Below are positions 1-12,709 of a DNA stretch of 64,000 nucleotides, piece by piece. Every line of letters begins with the position of its first letter. Position 1 is the stretch's first letter. Below the pieces are notes generated by a model. It made no database searches. It saw only the letters and a list, made by a program, of their open reading frames with translations, and was not told the origin of the DNA. Both the position numbers and the translations under genes were made by a program. The DNA comes from Nymphaea colorata (lineage: Eukaryota > Streptophyta > Magnoliopsida > Nymphaeales > Nymphaeaceae): positions 9,677,001-9,741,000 of the forward strand of contig NC_045148.1 of assembly GCF_008831285.2 (NCBI RefSeq), in the 5' to 3' direction.

Positions 1-763
1 AGATTGGATGGTGACTATAGGCAATCTGCTATTACTAAAATTGTTGTCCTATGATCTTCATCCGTTTTGTAGAGATGCTTTCAGAGTTATCTGTTTAGCT
101 GTTTCAGCAGGTGCATCTTGCTAAGAGTTTCCTTAATTTCTTTTTTCATGGAAATTTTGCTTTCTTTTTTCATGGAAATTTTGCACTCAGTCATTCCCAA
201 GTAACGGAACTTTTTGGTGTTTCACTATGGAAATTAGACTTTCTTGAACTTCCGGAAGCTCATGAAAAGTTGACTAGGTAGGGATGCCCTTGGATAATCT
301 GCATTTCTTAGTTGATAACAGCATCAGATCGATGTTAGGGTCTCTGAAGAGATTCACATTCCCCTCTAAATTACCTCCATGGACAACCTGACCTGATCTC
401 TTCTAGGTCATGGAATATCTACCTTCTTTCTAGTCTCTATAATGTAGCGTTTTATGTAACTAGAAGATAATTAGAAGAACCCTTGGTTTTTTCGTCAACA
501 TGATACCATGGGTCGTCCAGTCAATTTCCAACAGAATCAGCCTTAGTGTCCATATTAGAATCTTTCAGGTTTTCATCTATTCAGTTGATGAAGAAAAGTT
601 AATGGTTTTTCGATCTAGCCTGTTTGGATTGATAATTGCAGTTGTATCAACTCATTCACAATGTAAAAAGGTTCATCCATAATATGGCTAACTGGGGACA
701 ATGGAAATGATTTCACTGTGGCAATGCATGGTATAGTTTAGCCTTTCCACAACAAAGTCAAAG

Positions 764-1647
764 CTATGTCACAGGGGTGTGTGTACGGACGGGTACGCCG
801 GTATGGGTTCGGACATGGCAACTTTGAAAATTGTGGGTACGACAAATTTTTGAATTCCTAAAACTGATAAAATGAAAAAAAAAAGACATTAGTAGTTCAT
901 ACTTGTAATTCCATAAAAAAGTCACAAACAAAACATTGTTTATCACAAACAAAACATTGTTTATCATAAGAACACTATCATATCATCATTCTATGATCCT
1001 AGCTATTCCAAGTCAATGCCCATCTCGTCCTCCTCTTCATCCACTGCCTCAACACATTAGAAGATGTTGATGGAATATAAGGTTTTCGAATCTTGAATTA
1101 ACAGCTTTAAGTGTGTCTTCTTTTAAGTTAAAGTCCTCAACATTGACGTCCCAAAATAGCCAGCAACAGATAAACATTAAACATGTAAATGGCAAGTGAT
1201 AGATAACTGCCAAAATAGCCAGCAATAGGTAAACATTAAACACGTTAAATCAAACAAAACATGAAAAAAATGGAAAGATTTACAGTTCAATCTTCAAAAC
1301 ATCCCCAAATAAAAAAAAACGAAAATCCCCAAACCAAGAAAATGTAACCTTAAGTTGTAATAGCGAAAAAAAAAAAAAACACTTACCTGGCTGCCGCCGG
1401 ACCGGACATCATCGCTGCTGCCAGTCATTGCTGCTGCAGATGCGGGTTGAAGAAAACGCAGGTAGGTCGAGCTCTGCTTCAGAACTTGGCTTGTGTTTTG
1501 TAAGTTAAAATGAAAGATTTTCATGGTTCGTATCGGGTCTGACCCAGACCTGATCCAACCCATACCCAGTAGCTTAGCCGTACCCGCTTCCGCTTACCCA
1601 CGTACCGGAGTGTGTACGTGGTGCAATCCCATGTAGCCATGTCATGG
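764..1647 (-). mobile_element. hAT-like non-autonomous DNA transposon, 884 bp
   Basis: The 8-bp word AGTCAAAG stands on both sides (756-763 and 1648-1655), as expected for a hAT target-site duplication. The ends are imperfect inverted repeats: CTATGTCACAGG on the left, and TCCATGACATGG as the reverse complement of the right end. Both ends share subterminal blocks GGGTACG and GGTATGGGTT. Inside, the minus strand keeps a start-exon-like piece and an acidic C-terminal piece (see the pseudogene entry) but no transposase body, so it looks like an internal deletion derivative. A 20-bp tandem repeat lies near 927-965. Seen: direct repeats and ends. Inferred: superfamily. Confidence 0.6.
1003..1428 (-). 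pseudogene. Transposase remnants inside the hAT-like element
   Basis: On the minus strand an ATG at 1428 opens 14 codons (MTGSSDDVRSGGSQ) that end exactly at a splice-donor-like CAG|GTAAGT (1387/1386). Near the other end, codons ending at a TAG at 1003-1005 spell the acidic tail EAVDEEEDEMGIDLE, which resembles the acidic C-termini of some plant transposases. Stop codons separate the pieces and no dimerisation or catalytic domain remains. This is an inference from two short fragments, so the assignment is weak. Confidence 0.25.
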
Positions 1648-2872
1648 AGTCAAAGTGTACATCTTTTGAAAAAAACATTTTACCCTTTACTGTTAAGAGT
1701 CACCTGAACTTTGTTGTGCAGATAAAACCTTTGGAGCACTATTTCAGTTTGTTCTGTTAACCTTTTTCATGTTATTTTGTGTTGCTTTTCTGATGCCACA
1801 TCCACCTTTTTGGCTGTTCCTAGTCAAATTTATACTTTCTTCAGAAAAGAGCATTACAATACCAAATGCTATACGACTATGAAGCATATACAGTATACAC
1901 TGCACAATAGAAATGTATAATATATGAGTAGATAATAAAATAAGTCAATAAAGAATTGAAGATGTAATGTCAGTCTATAGAGACACTAGACTTCCATTGG
2001 GAACTCCTGGCAATGAAATAAATAATTAAGTGCTACCCTATTTAAAATGGAAACAGATTACTGTGATTGAAGTTTGTTACCAGGATCATGATACAAGAAG
2101 TTAAGAAAGAAATTGAAGCAGCACGTTTTTAATTCAATTGAAAACTATGGAAAGCCAAATATGAAATATGTAGGCTAGGTTCTTTTCCCTCACAGAATCA
2201 GTTTGGTACTCAAGTTCATAAATTGAGCAACTACATGAGGGTTTGAGAGGAAAAGAAGGCAAGAAATAGGAGGAAGGATCAACTACAGAAGAGATTGAGA
2301 AGAAAAAAAAAGAGATTAGGTTTATCAATCTAAACTTGTGTCTCTTGTAAGACTGTACTTCTAGAAAATTATGCTTCACCTCAAATAACCTATCAGTGGC
2401 AACATTACAACTTACAAACATGCAATAGACTAATAGGTTTGTTTTACCTACTCTGTTTTGCTGAGTCACATTCTAACTATTCACTTTAGTTTGTAACATA
2501 GTCGAGCTTAAATCATATGGTTTTCAGTTGTTTACACATTTATGCCATTTCTAGCTTACACGTTTTATTTCACTCCATTTATTTCTTAGTTTGTTCTCAT
2601 AACTCATATTTGTGTTTGACTTGACTGTTGTCTGAATCATTTCTCTTACTCGTCTCCATAATTCCTGATTTGTCAAGACTTAAAGTTGTGGCATTGTGCA
2701 TCTGTAGATCCAGTTCTGGAAAAAGATGGCATATTGAAATTTATTTACTCTATTATTTACATGTCAAGAAACTAATAACCGGCAGTGTGGTTGTCTTCCA
2801 TCTGATGTCTCACCATGTTAGTTAAGTGCCCACTTACAGAGGGTATGAGATGATAAAGTGTTATCTTCTTAG

Positions 2873-5800
2873 GGTCTTTGATAAAGTTGGTGTACTTCTC
2901 AAGACACGAGGACATCCAAACTGATGACAAGAGGAGGAGACGTCTTAAACACAGAGCACTGGTTCCTATTGGACACAAGAGAAGTTATCCCATTCTTGGA
3001 GGTCGGCTTCATTTTGTGAAGTTTGAGACAGGCAACCTGAATGATTGCTTGGACTTCATTAACTCCAAGCAGCTTCACCATGGTGGTATGTGTATTACTA
3101 ACTTCTATGTATATATATATATATATATACAGAACATGGCCAGATTTTCTGTTTCTAATTCTAGGCGTTTTTGGATGTCTGTTGGAGTAGAAATTTTTAG
3201 TACTTTATATTGTGAAGTTGTGTTTCTTTTTGTTCTATTGAAAAATCTGGACTTACACCATGGATGAAAGGTAGGAGTGGCTCCAGGTCGGTGAGTTTGG
3301 CCAGATTTTGTTTGATGCGAGTGAAATTCAAGTCTGTTTTAACTTCTGTAGTGAAAGACAAGTCATTTTCAGATCTGGCCCAAACCTGATGCATGTATGA
3401 CAAGGTTTTGACCATGTGTAGACCAACCATAATTGATGGCTTATCAAAGGAATGAATATCTTTTATTTTTAGGAGAATAAAAGCGCCAAAAATTTCTGTG
3501 GAAAATTCTGGATCTGCCAAATGTTACTACGTTTAACCTTTGGGTCTTACATCAAGGAACTTCAATATTATCTGCCTTTTCAATGTTGTCTATCTAAATG
3601 TCTTTGTCTTGTGTTGTATGGTTAATTGGCACTCTTTATGGCTGTACTTTACTGAGCTTTGTGATTTGGTTTTGCTTTTAGGCATAGACTCACCATCATG
3701 TAAGAATGAAAGTTTGTTTGAAGAGGCTACGATTAAGGTAACTCGTGCTTTCCGAGCTTTATTAGGTGAATTGTCTGATTAGCTACTTTTCTAAGTTGTA
3801 ACATATATTTGGTTGTTTTTTCTCAAGTTGATGGAGATAAGTTTTTTTGAACCAAATCATGCATAAATGTCTGCGTTCATGTGTGGCTTCAAAACAAGTA
3901 TGACAGTGTTATCCGTATCGTTTGATCATAAATATGTTTTTTATAAGTCAGCTTGACCTATACGATGCACCTATGATTCACATTGTCCTTGTGTATCATA
4001 GGTGTATTGGCCATATTGTATGGTACCAGACAAATTTTGACAAACAGGGCAACGTCCCTTTATATTGATTTTCTTTTTAAAATCGCCTCTCCCCCTTCAT
4101 TTTTAACGTTTCTACTAGCTTTGAGTGGAAAGTTTCTGATGGTTTTGGAGAGAAATGCCAATAAATGATTGATTTGATGGAGAAATTGTCAATAATTGTC
4201 GACTTGAGGGAAGATGAAGATGAGGAAGGTGAGGAGTATCATATGAATTGATGATAATTATGATGTCAATAATATAATTATACATATTTTCAATTCTCAT
4301 TTGTCATTGGACAATTATATGTTGTGATATGATGTAAAACACTTGTTTACAACGTTGAAGTATGGTCCTTCTTGTTTAAACGTTTAAATCAGATGACTGT
4401 TCTATGACAGTTAAAGTACCTACTTCGGCTCAATTTTTAATGTTTCTTGATGGTTAATTGGTTATTCACCACCATATTCAATTCTTTTTTGCTTTTCTTG
4501 AAAATAACAATAATGTTGGACCATCTTACTATAGAATGTGCTCTTAGTGCCTGGAAGGCTGGAAGCCTGGAACATATAAAGTTGACTATTGCATTTTATA
4601 AGAAACTCATTGACCTAGGTTGAGATGAATCAGTGTTCAGAAAAATGTGTTCCACACAAATGGAACCTTTTATGCTTTTAGATTTTCATTTTTTTTCCTT
4701 TTTTTAGAGACACAATACAGTGAGCATACTAAAGAAATTGTGAGAGCATGAGTTTTCCTTAAATACTTCAGGTTCTGTCTTATTCTTCTTATAAACAAAT
4801 ATTCTTAAAAATTCTATTTTTCCTCTGAGAAGCTGTTATCTTTGACCATACAGAACTGTTACTCAAGCTTCTATAGTTATCCATTAATTCTTTTTTGAAA
4901 TTGTTGACAAGGCTACAGGTGGTGGTGCATATAAATTTGCAGATGTCTTCAAAGAGAGACTTGGTGTTACACTTGAGAAGGAAGATGAAATGGATTGTCT
5001 TGTCGCTGGAGCAAATTTTCTTCTTAAGGTGTGTAGCCCATGTCAAATAATCTTTTAGAAATATGTTTAGACCAAGTAAGTCATAATACATAGTCTCTAT
5101 TTTTAATAAAAAAAAAGGACATCAAGTTGTTGTTTGCATACCTGGGGCTTCTGCTTCTTTATGCAGTAGTGAAATGGAAGCTCTTATTAAGCAGCTAGAG
5201 CCTAACCCTTTTTTAGCATTTAACTTGCACCAAAAGTTCCTTTGCTCTATCTTCATATAAATTTAATTGATCATGTAACCTCTTCACTCATTGTAAGACC
5301 TATTGAGGGGGCATAAGATGTACATTTTAGCCATCAAGCATCCACCAAAATATCATAATTAGTTACATGTAGGAATGTATACACACACAGAGAAAAGGGA
5401 AAAAAACTACAAATGCACATATTCTATTTTTCTATGTGCACCATGCTTCAAGCATGAAAACTTTGTGATACTAAAGCTCGTTGTCTTCTCATCAATTTTT
5501 CCATGGACTTGCAGTCTGTCCGCCATGAAGCTTTCACCCACATGGAGGGCCAGAAGGAATTTGTGCAAATTGATCAGAATGACTTGTTCCCCTATCTTCT
5601 TGTAAATGTTGGATCTGGTGTTAGCATGATCAAGGTAATGCACCACATGTATGTGTGGTCCCAGAGTTTCTTCTGTTGTTTCCATGCTATAGTTGGTCAT
5701 ACTTTTTGAACTATCTGCAGGTTGATGGAGATGGGAAGTTTCAGCGTGTCAGTGGAACAAGTCTTGGAGGTGGTACTTTTTGGGGACTGGGGAGGCTTTT

Positions 5801-8800
5801 AACGAAGTGCAAGAGGTGGTTCATAACGTTGGGGCATTTTTGTTCACTATCTGATTTATATGTCATTTTCATCAAATGGTTACAGCCTTTTCTATTTCCA
5901 GTTTTGATGAAATACTGGAGCTAAGCCAGAAGGGTGACAATAGTGCAGTAGATATGCTTGTTGGAGATATATATGGAGGAATGGATTACTCCAAGGTCTG
6001 ATTATTTGCTAGAGTTGTATATCTTTGATGCATCAGTTGGGGAATGGATTCATAGTTCCTGTGCTGGTATTTCATATTACAAATACGTTGTTGTTGTTGA
6101 TGAGATCTTTTCATTGACTGTCATGGTTCTTTATACTTTATATGTTAATCCTTATCTGCAGTTAAAGTGTGAATTTTGAGTGCTTGAGTGGATCTTAGTC
6201 ATTGTAAAACGCGTTATGTAGCCCATATTGGTCAGGCCTAAAGTGAGATATTTAGCATCATGTAGCATAAAAGATAACAAATTATTTTTTAATGTCAAAA
6301 GTTCTGCAAAAATTTTAAAATAACAAAAAATAGGGAAAAGGCTTTTAATTAAAAACATGCATTATATAATCATAAAAGAAACAAGTATATACTAGCTGTG
6401 ACATGCATTTTTTCCATCATGAAATAACTAAAGTTTAAAATCGTTGACTTAGATTTACTTAAATGGGTATCAAAAAATTAGTTCCATTTTATCTCACTTA
6501 CCACTTGGAGTCCTGAATCAACTTAATGGTCATAAAACTGGATTTTTTTATTTTGGAGGATAGACATAGACTCTTATTTGAAAAACCATGAAAACCCTAA
6601 TTTTGTTGCACAAAATCAGTCTTAAATTTTAGTTTTTTATTTAAACGTGTAGTAATGCTGATAAAGTCAATATTCAGCCAGGAATTTATATAACGTAAGT
6701 TCAAAATAAAACTTTTCATCATTTTTTATTATTTGAAGGTGTAACATGGGATACACCTCTTATCACACCCTAATATAAAATACAAAGCATATGTCACGTT
6801 ATAGAAGATGCAATACAGTTACACCCTGAAACTGATGTCAGACATGGTTAGCAAACCGATCAAATTGACTCGTGTATCAAGAGTCAAGTACTGACGCAAA
6901 TGCAACCAAATTTTAGAGGACTCTCAGTTGAATTGGGTCATAATTACTCAATGCTAGACTATTTCATCCAGCACCAGTTCTAACTGCTAGTCAATATCAC
7001 TAAAAAATGGTAGTTGTTTATAAGAAATAAACTAATATAATGAATGTCAATTAGTTTTAATTATCTTCTAATTGTCTTCATAAACTGCAGTTACTTGATT
7101 GTATCTACTTGTTAGTTGTTATTTTATAGATAGGTTCAGCTTCTTCATCATTTTGTAGTAAAAATAACTATAAAAGTTTATGACTTATCCTAAGCAAGTT
7201 GCTGAGTCAACTTTGTGTCATGTGACCCAATAATCAGTCAATCTAAGTGTGATATGGTTTTGCCAACTTTTAGGGGTGTAACATATCAATATTACATCGT
7301 CACAAATGTCCTTTTTTGGGTATTAAACTGCGTTGACCCCACCATTGCTGTCGGGGATGCCTCAACGAGATTCGTTGGTGGTCCTGCTGGGCCTTCCCAA
7401 ACACGGTTGAGGGGAGGCAACAACCACCCCTGTCCCTTCTGAGAGGAGGATGAAGGGACCGATCGGCTCCCCGCAATGAATGAGAAATAAAAAAATGTGA
7501 GCGTCCGACTACAGGATGGGACACTCGCAAGGAGGCATACCATAGCTGAATATTTGCTCAGTTGGTGTGGGCCACCCAAATGGACGACCCACCATTCATT
7601 TAAAATTTAAAAAACAAAAAGGAAAAGACGATAATGGGGGTAGAGGCCGTCGGCCTCCCCACGCATGTCGGCCTCCACCCGTTGACTGGTTCCCCTCCAT
7701 TAAAAAAAAATTGCAATCCAAATCTTTTTAATGAGAGGAAAGTGGGCGCCTTCCCCATTGCCGGCAGCTGTCCCTCCTCTCACTGGTGACCAGTGGGTCA
7801 CCATTGGCGCATCAATGAGATGCGGGGAGGCCCCAGCAGTCCTCCTCTCTCGCGATAGAAGCATTGGGTGGATGTTTGATGCTGCTGCCATTATTTTTTT
7901 GTTAAATCATAAAGAACTCGGTTGTTGCGCTCGGCCCAAAGCAGCCAAGAGGTAAAACACCCCTATACATACATATATGTGTATGTAGATAAACATAGAC
8001 ACGCCGAAACAAGTATTGCACCTATGTCAACACGATGTGGGTGCGGATGCAGCTTAAGTGTGGCACGTGGCTCAATGAATGCAGTTGGGTGCTGCTTCCT
8101 GCACTGACCTTGTGTGAAGTGCGATCTTGAGATGAGAAGATCTATAATGTAGATGGTTCTTACTGGGTGTTGCAGTTTTTTTTTCACTACGTGATAAATT
8201 TGTTAATTTTGTTGTCCTTTGATTAAGTTTATATTGGCTAAATGAGGGCTGTTAATGCTTATTGTTGTTCATTCAAGTTTATGTATACATTGTGTCTCAG
8301 ATTGGTCTTTCTGCATCAACAATAGCTTCTAGCTTTGGGAGGGCAATTTCTGAAAATAAAGAGCTCTCCGACTATAGACCTGAGGACATTTCTCTTTCTT
8401 TATTGCGTATGATTTCGTATAACATTGGCCAGGTAATAAATTTCCTGCAAATTATCTGATTTCCATGTCTGAGATTTAGCTGTTGTTTCTAGATGATAAT
8501 TTTTTGCTACAATTGTTTATGCTGATGAATGTTTTACAAATGAAAACCCAGTATTTGCTTTTTCTTTTTTGGAAATAATTAAGTCTTGCATTGTTCATAA
8601 AAAGCTAATTAAGTGAAAAAAGAAAAAATCCAAGTCCAGCATTAGAGATCATCATAAGGAACCAAAGACCAACATATAGATCAATTTCCTATCATCATTC
8701 AACCCTGTGAGAAAGATCATTTTCTGGATAATTACCTGAATAAATATGCTAGTACTCCTTTGGATGAACGGATGTGATGATTATTCCCTATGACTAGTGA

Positions 8801-10618
8801 ACGTTTCGAAATTCATTCTTTATGTAACCCACTGTACTTTAAGGTGACATAGAAACAGTAATAAGAGAACTTATTTTGTCATCATTTGTTGTTTGCTATA
8901 GATAATCTAACTGCTAGGATAGTCAGTAATGGAAGAACAAACATGGTTCAGAACAGTGTTCAATTTATGTTCTCATTTTGGAACATGGATCTCCACCATC
9001 TTGGGAAAACTTTGTGATATAAAATTTGATTTTGTTAAAGGATTCACCAAGAGGATAGGACAGCAAATACAAATGCAAGGCATGTATAACTGCTGACCAT
9101 TGCACACGTGCAGTAATTTAATGATTATCCTGGCAATAATGATCAATTTAATTGTTTCAAGTTCAAAGGAAAGATATTTGGTCTTGGGGAAGGCTGTGAC
9201 CTTTAAGAAAAATAGAAGTTATAAATACATTCCTTGTTAGTCCAATTTGCAAAGCACGTCAAGCCTTGAAAAGAATCCACCATTGTGTTACTTTTCATGT
9301 GCTTCTGGGGAGGGCGTGTATCTGGATCCTGATAAATATTCTAAAGTCACGAATTTCATGACATGTTCCTGGTTACAATCTTTGATGATCAGCATTTTTA
9401 TATTTTAATTTTTTTTCTTCCATGGTGATTCTACAAAAATTTCTGTTATTTTTCCATTCTCTATATGCATAATTTTTCCTGTTACTGCTCAAATTTTTTG
9501 TAAGCCGTTTCCATTTCGTAGTTAAGACTTAAGACATAAGATACTTGCACCGACTACCAGGCATCTTTATAGCATTGCAGTGTCTCAAAGGACATTATTA
9601 TTACTGCATCATAGGTGGGAAATTGTGAAAGGAGAGGGACTGCTGAGGTTCAGATGATGAGAGTCAGTTTAATCCTCCAAGTATATAATTGATCTACCCT
9701 TTGTTTAGTTTGGGACTCTGGCTAGCAGTTCTTGCTTTCCCTATTCCTTCTTCTTGTCTGTTGAGTCTCATTATGAATTTGTCTAAATTTACTTTTGAGT
9801 ATGAACTATGAACAGCACCAAGAAAGTACGTGGAGAGAAATTTGAGAAGAGTATAAAGTAATGAGAATATAAAAATGCTCATTTGGCTCATTGTAGCAAT
9901 GCAGAGACACAAAAATGGCATAAACACATGCATTTTATATTTAACTTTCATTTAGTGTTTGCAAAACATAGCCACCTTCCTGCTTTGGAAGGAAATGCAC
10001 CCAAAGTATGTTTTTTGGGGATACATATGTGGCGCCTGGGCTTGTGCTTTGTGTAGGTGGGACTATCTGTTATTGGATTTGGTGATTTTATAGCTGAAAA
10101 GCCCTGAAGGAGCAGGATTTTCGCAGCAAGACATTAAAGCTCATTCATCAACTGAAGATTTGTCTCTTTAGGAGTTTGTTCTGTAGAAAAAGGAACCACC
10201 ACATGGCTCAACATAAAAAATGAGTATGCTGTTTCCACAAGAATCTGGAATGGAATGGAAAAACCCAGTGTGGGTCAATGCTTATACGATCAGGCTTGAA
10301 ATGTGCTCCTGCTGGTAGGGATGCCAAGGGATACTCTCAGTCATGACTCACGAGTGGATGCTGCTTATGGGAGTCCTTTACATGTTCACCACTCATATAG
10401 AAACCAATCACGATGGCTTTTAGTGATGCCGTATGCCTTGGTTCTACAAAATTGTCTCGAAAGCGTTCTCCAAGATCTCTTTGACTAATGAAAAAGGCAA
10501 GAAAGAGAAACAAGCGTACTTTTGGTGTCATCACCCACGCCCAAACCTTCCTACTTCTGCAATCTTGGATGGTGGATGGTTCTTGATTCTGAGTCATTGT
10601 GTTGCTTACACTTATTGA

Positions 10619-10652
<34 letters not shown>

Positions 10653-12250
10653 CTATGTGCTTGATTGTTTTGAATTGGTTGCTTGAGTTATTATTTTAGC
10701 TAAGGCATTTTTCATTTTTATTCCGACTGTGTCGTTGAACTTCTTGTTCTTTATGTTCTGTTCCCTAGATTTCACACTTATTTGCACTGCGCTATGGGAT
10801 CAAGCGAATCTTCTTTGGCGGTTTCTTTATACGAGGCCATGCTTACACTATGGACACAATTTCTTTTGCAGTTCATTTCTGGTAATTCTTTAAGCCTGAC
10901 CACTTAAGTTTTTGGAACTTCTTGAAGTATGTATATTGCTAGTTTATGTCACACGGACTTGGCTGGAAGGGTGTCACACCCAAGTTCACACAGCTGGACA
11001 TGACTTAAACATGGCAAAATCATATTTTGTACTTTTGGTCTATTTTGGTATTTTTTTAATAGTTTATATTTTATGCATGTATGTATTTGTGTGCTTAATT
11101 TTTTTCTTTTTTTTTTTGTTGATACAAACATACCCATGCACACAACCATGTCCCTGCACTCAAATTTTTTATGCGTTCGCACTTCACACCCACTGGTCAG
11201 TGCCCACCTATGTGATACAGTGTTAATTAACTTAAGCCAAATGAATCCTTTCATAAGTTGTTTTTTAACTTGTACTTTTGCTGCTTGGCATATCTTTACG
11301 TTCATTTGAAATTTAACTTCAACCAACATATTAGGTCAAAAGGTGAGGCCCAAGCAATGTTTTTACGCCATGAAGGATTTTTGGGTGCTTTGGGTGCATT
11401 TCTAAGCTACGATAAGCATGGTCTTGATGATTTGATGGCACATCAATTTGTGGAAAGGTTTCCAACAGGTACTCCTTATGTTGGAGTAAAGACACATGTT
11501 CCACCTCTTGTAGATCTAAATGAAAAGGTGAGTAAATCAGACAAAGTTGTAAGAAACTTTTAGTTTCATATATTGTCCTTCACTTGCATCTTGGGGAACA
11601 ACATGTATGTGTTATGTAGTTGATCAGCGTCTCAGCAAATTTTTGTTTGGTGCTTAAGTTTTTGTGTACTTTCTTCTGGGCTTGTTCATTCAGCTACTGA
11701 GGAACTGATAGTATTTTATTAGGATCTGTTATTTAGTTCTTTATCAATGTATTCTAATGTATCTTTTTTTTTCTGGCATGAACTTGAATGTCATAATACC
11801 CTGTTCAGATATCTTGGTTAGAGAAGTTCGTGCAGAAGGGTACTGAAATTACTGCCCCTGTTCCAATGACTCCACCTGGTACCACAGGACTCGGTGGCTT
11901 TGAGAGACCATATTCCAGGGGTGATACTTTGCGGTCTGATTCAAGTGCTGCTCTTAATGTTGGTGTACTACATCTTGTTCCATCACTGGAGGTGTTTCCC
12001 CTTTTGGCAGATCCAAAGAAGTATGCTAACTTACAATTGGTCCATGTTGGCAATCCTTTATAGTTTGTGACTATAATGTATTCTTCTTTCACTTGCAAAT
12101 GGTTCATAAAAAGAAGTATTCTACCTTGCTTTCAGAACTGTTGTTACCTCTGTACTGCCTTCTCCCAAAGTCTAATGGAAATTCTCAAATCAGTTCTGCG
12201 CTTCATGTCATAGTCAAATGTCAAATAAAAAATACATGGTAGATTATTCA

Positions 12251-12285
<35 letters not shown>

Positions 12286-12660
12286 CAACTTAGGTAAGAG
12301 ACAAAAACCAGACCCCTTAAATTTATGTTCAAAAATTTAAACAAAATGCGAACATCTGAATGTGTTTATAAACACTAATTCAATATAAATCATGCTTTAA
12401 ATTTAATTCAAATTACTTTTTGTAAAAAATGTGATTTTTCTACTATCAAAATATTGACATTATAAGAGCCATTCATCTTCTGATTATTAAAAAAGCATTA
12501 TGAAAGTAAGAAAATGGCTAACTTAATACATGTTTCTCATCAACTTGCTCTTAATATCACATCTGTATGGTTAGATTGCAAAAAAAAAAATTAAATGATT
12601 AATTTTAATGAGTTTGGTTTTGTCTCTTAAGTGGTCTGGTATTTACCAATTCCTCTGTCC

Positions 12661-12709
<49 letters not shown>

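Larger units (their letters stand above)
1..2872 (+). other. Large 5' intron of the PANK2 gene (partial)
   Basis: No exon is visible before the acceptor 'cttag' at about 2868-2872. The first exon found starts inside a glycine codon, in the segment that normally reads DIGGSLIKL. The start codon and the first part of the PanK domain must therefore lie left of the window, and this stretch is intron. It holds a short 24-bp tandem duplication near 139-186 ('ttcatggaaattttgc' twice) and a hAT-like insertion at 764-1647. I see nothing else recognisable in it. Confidence 0.7.
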
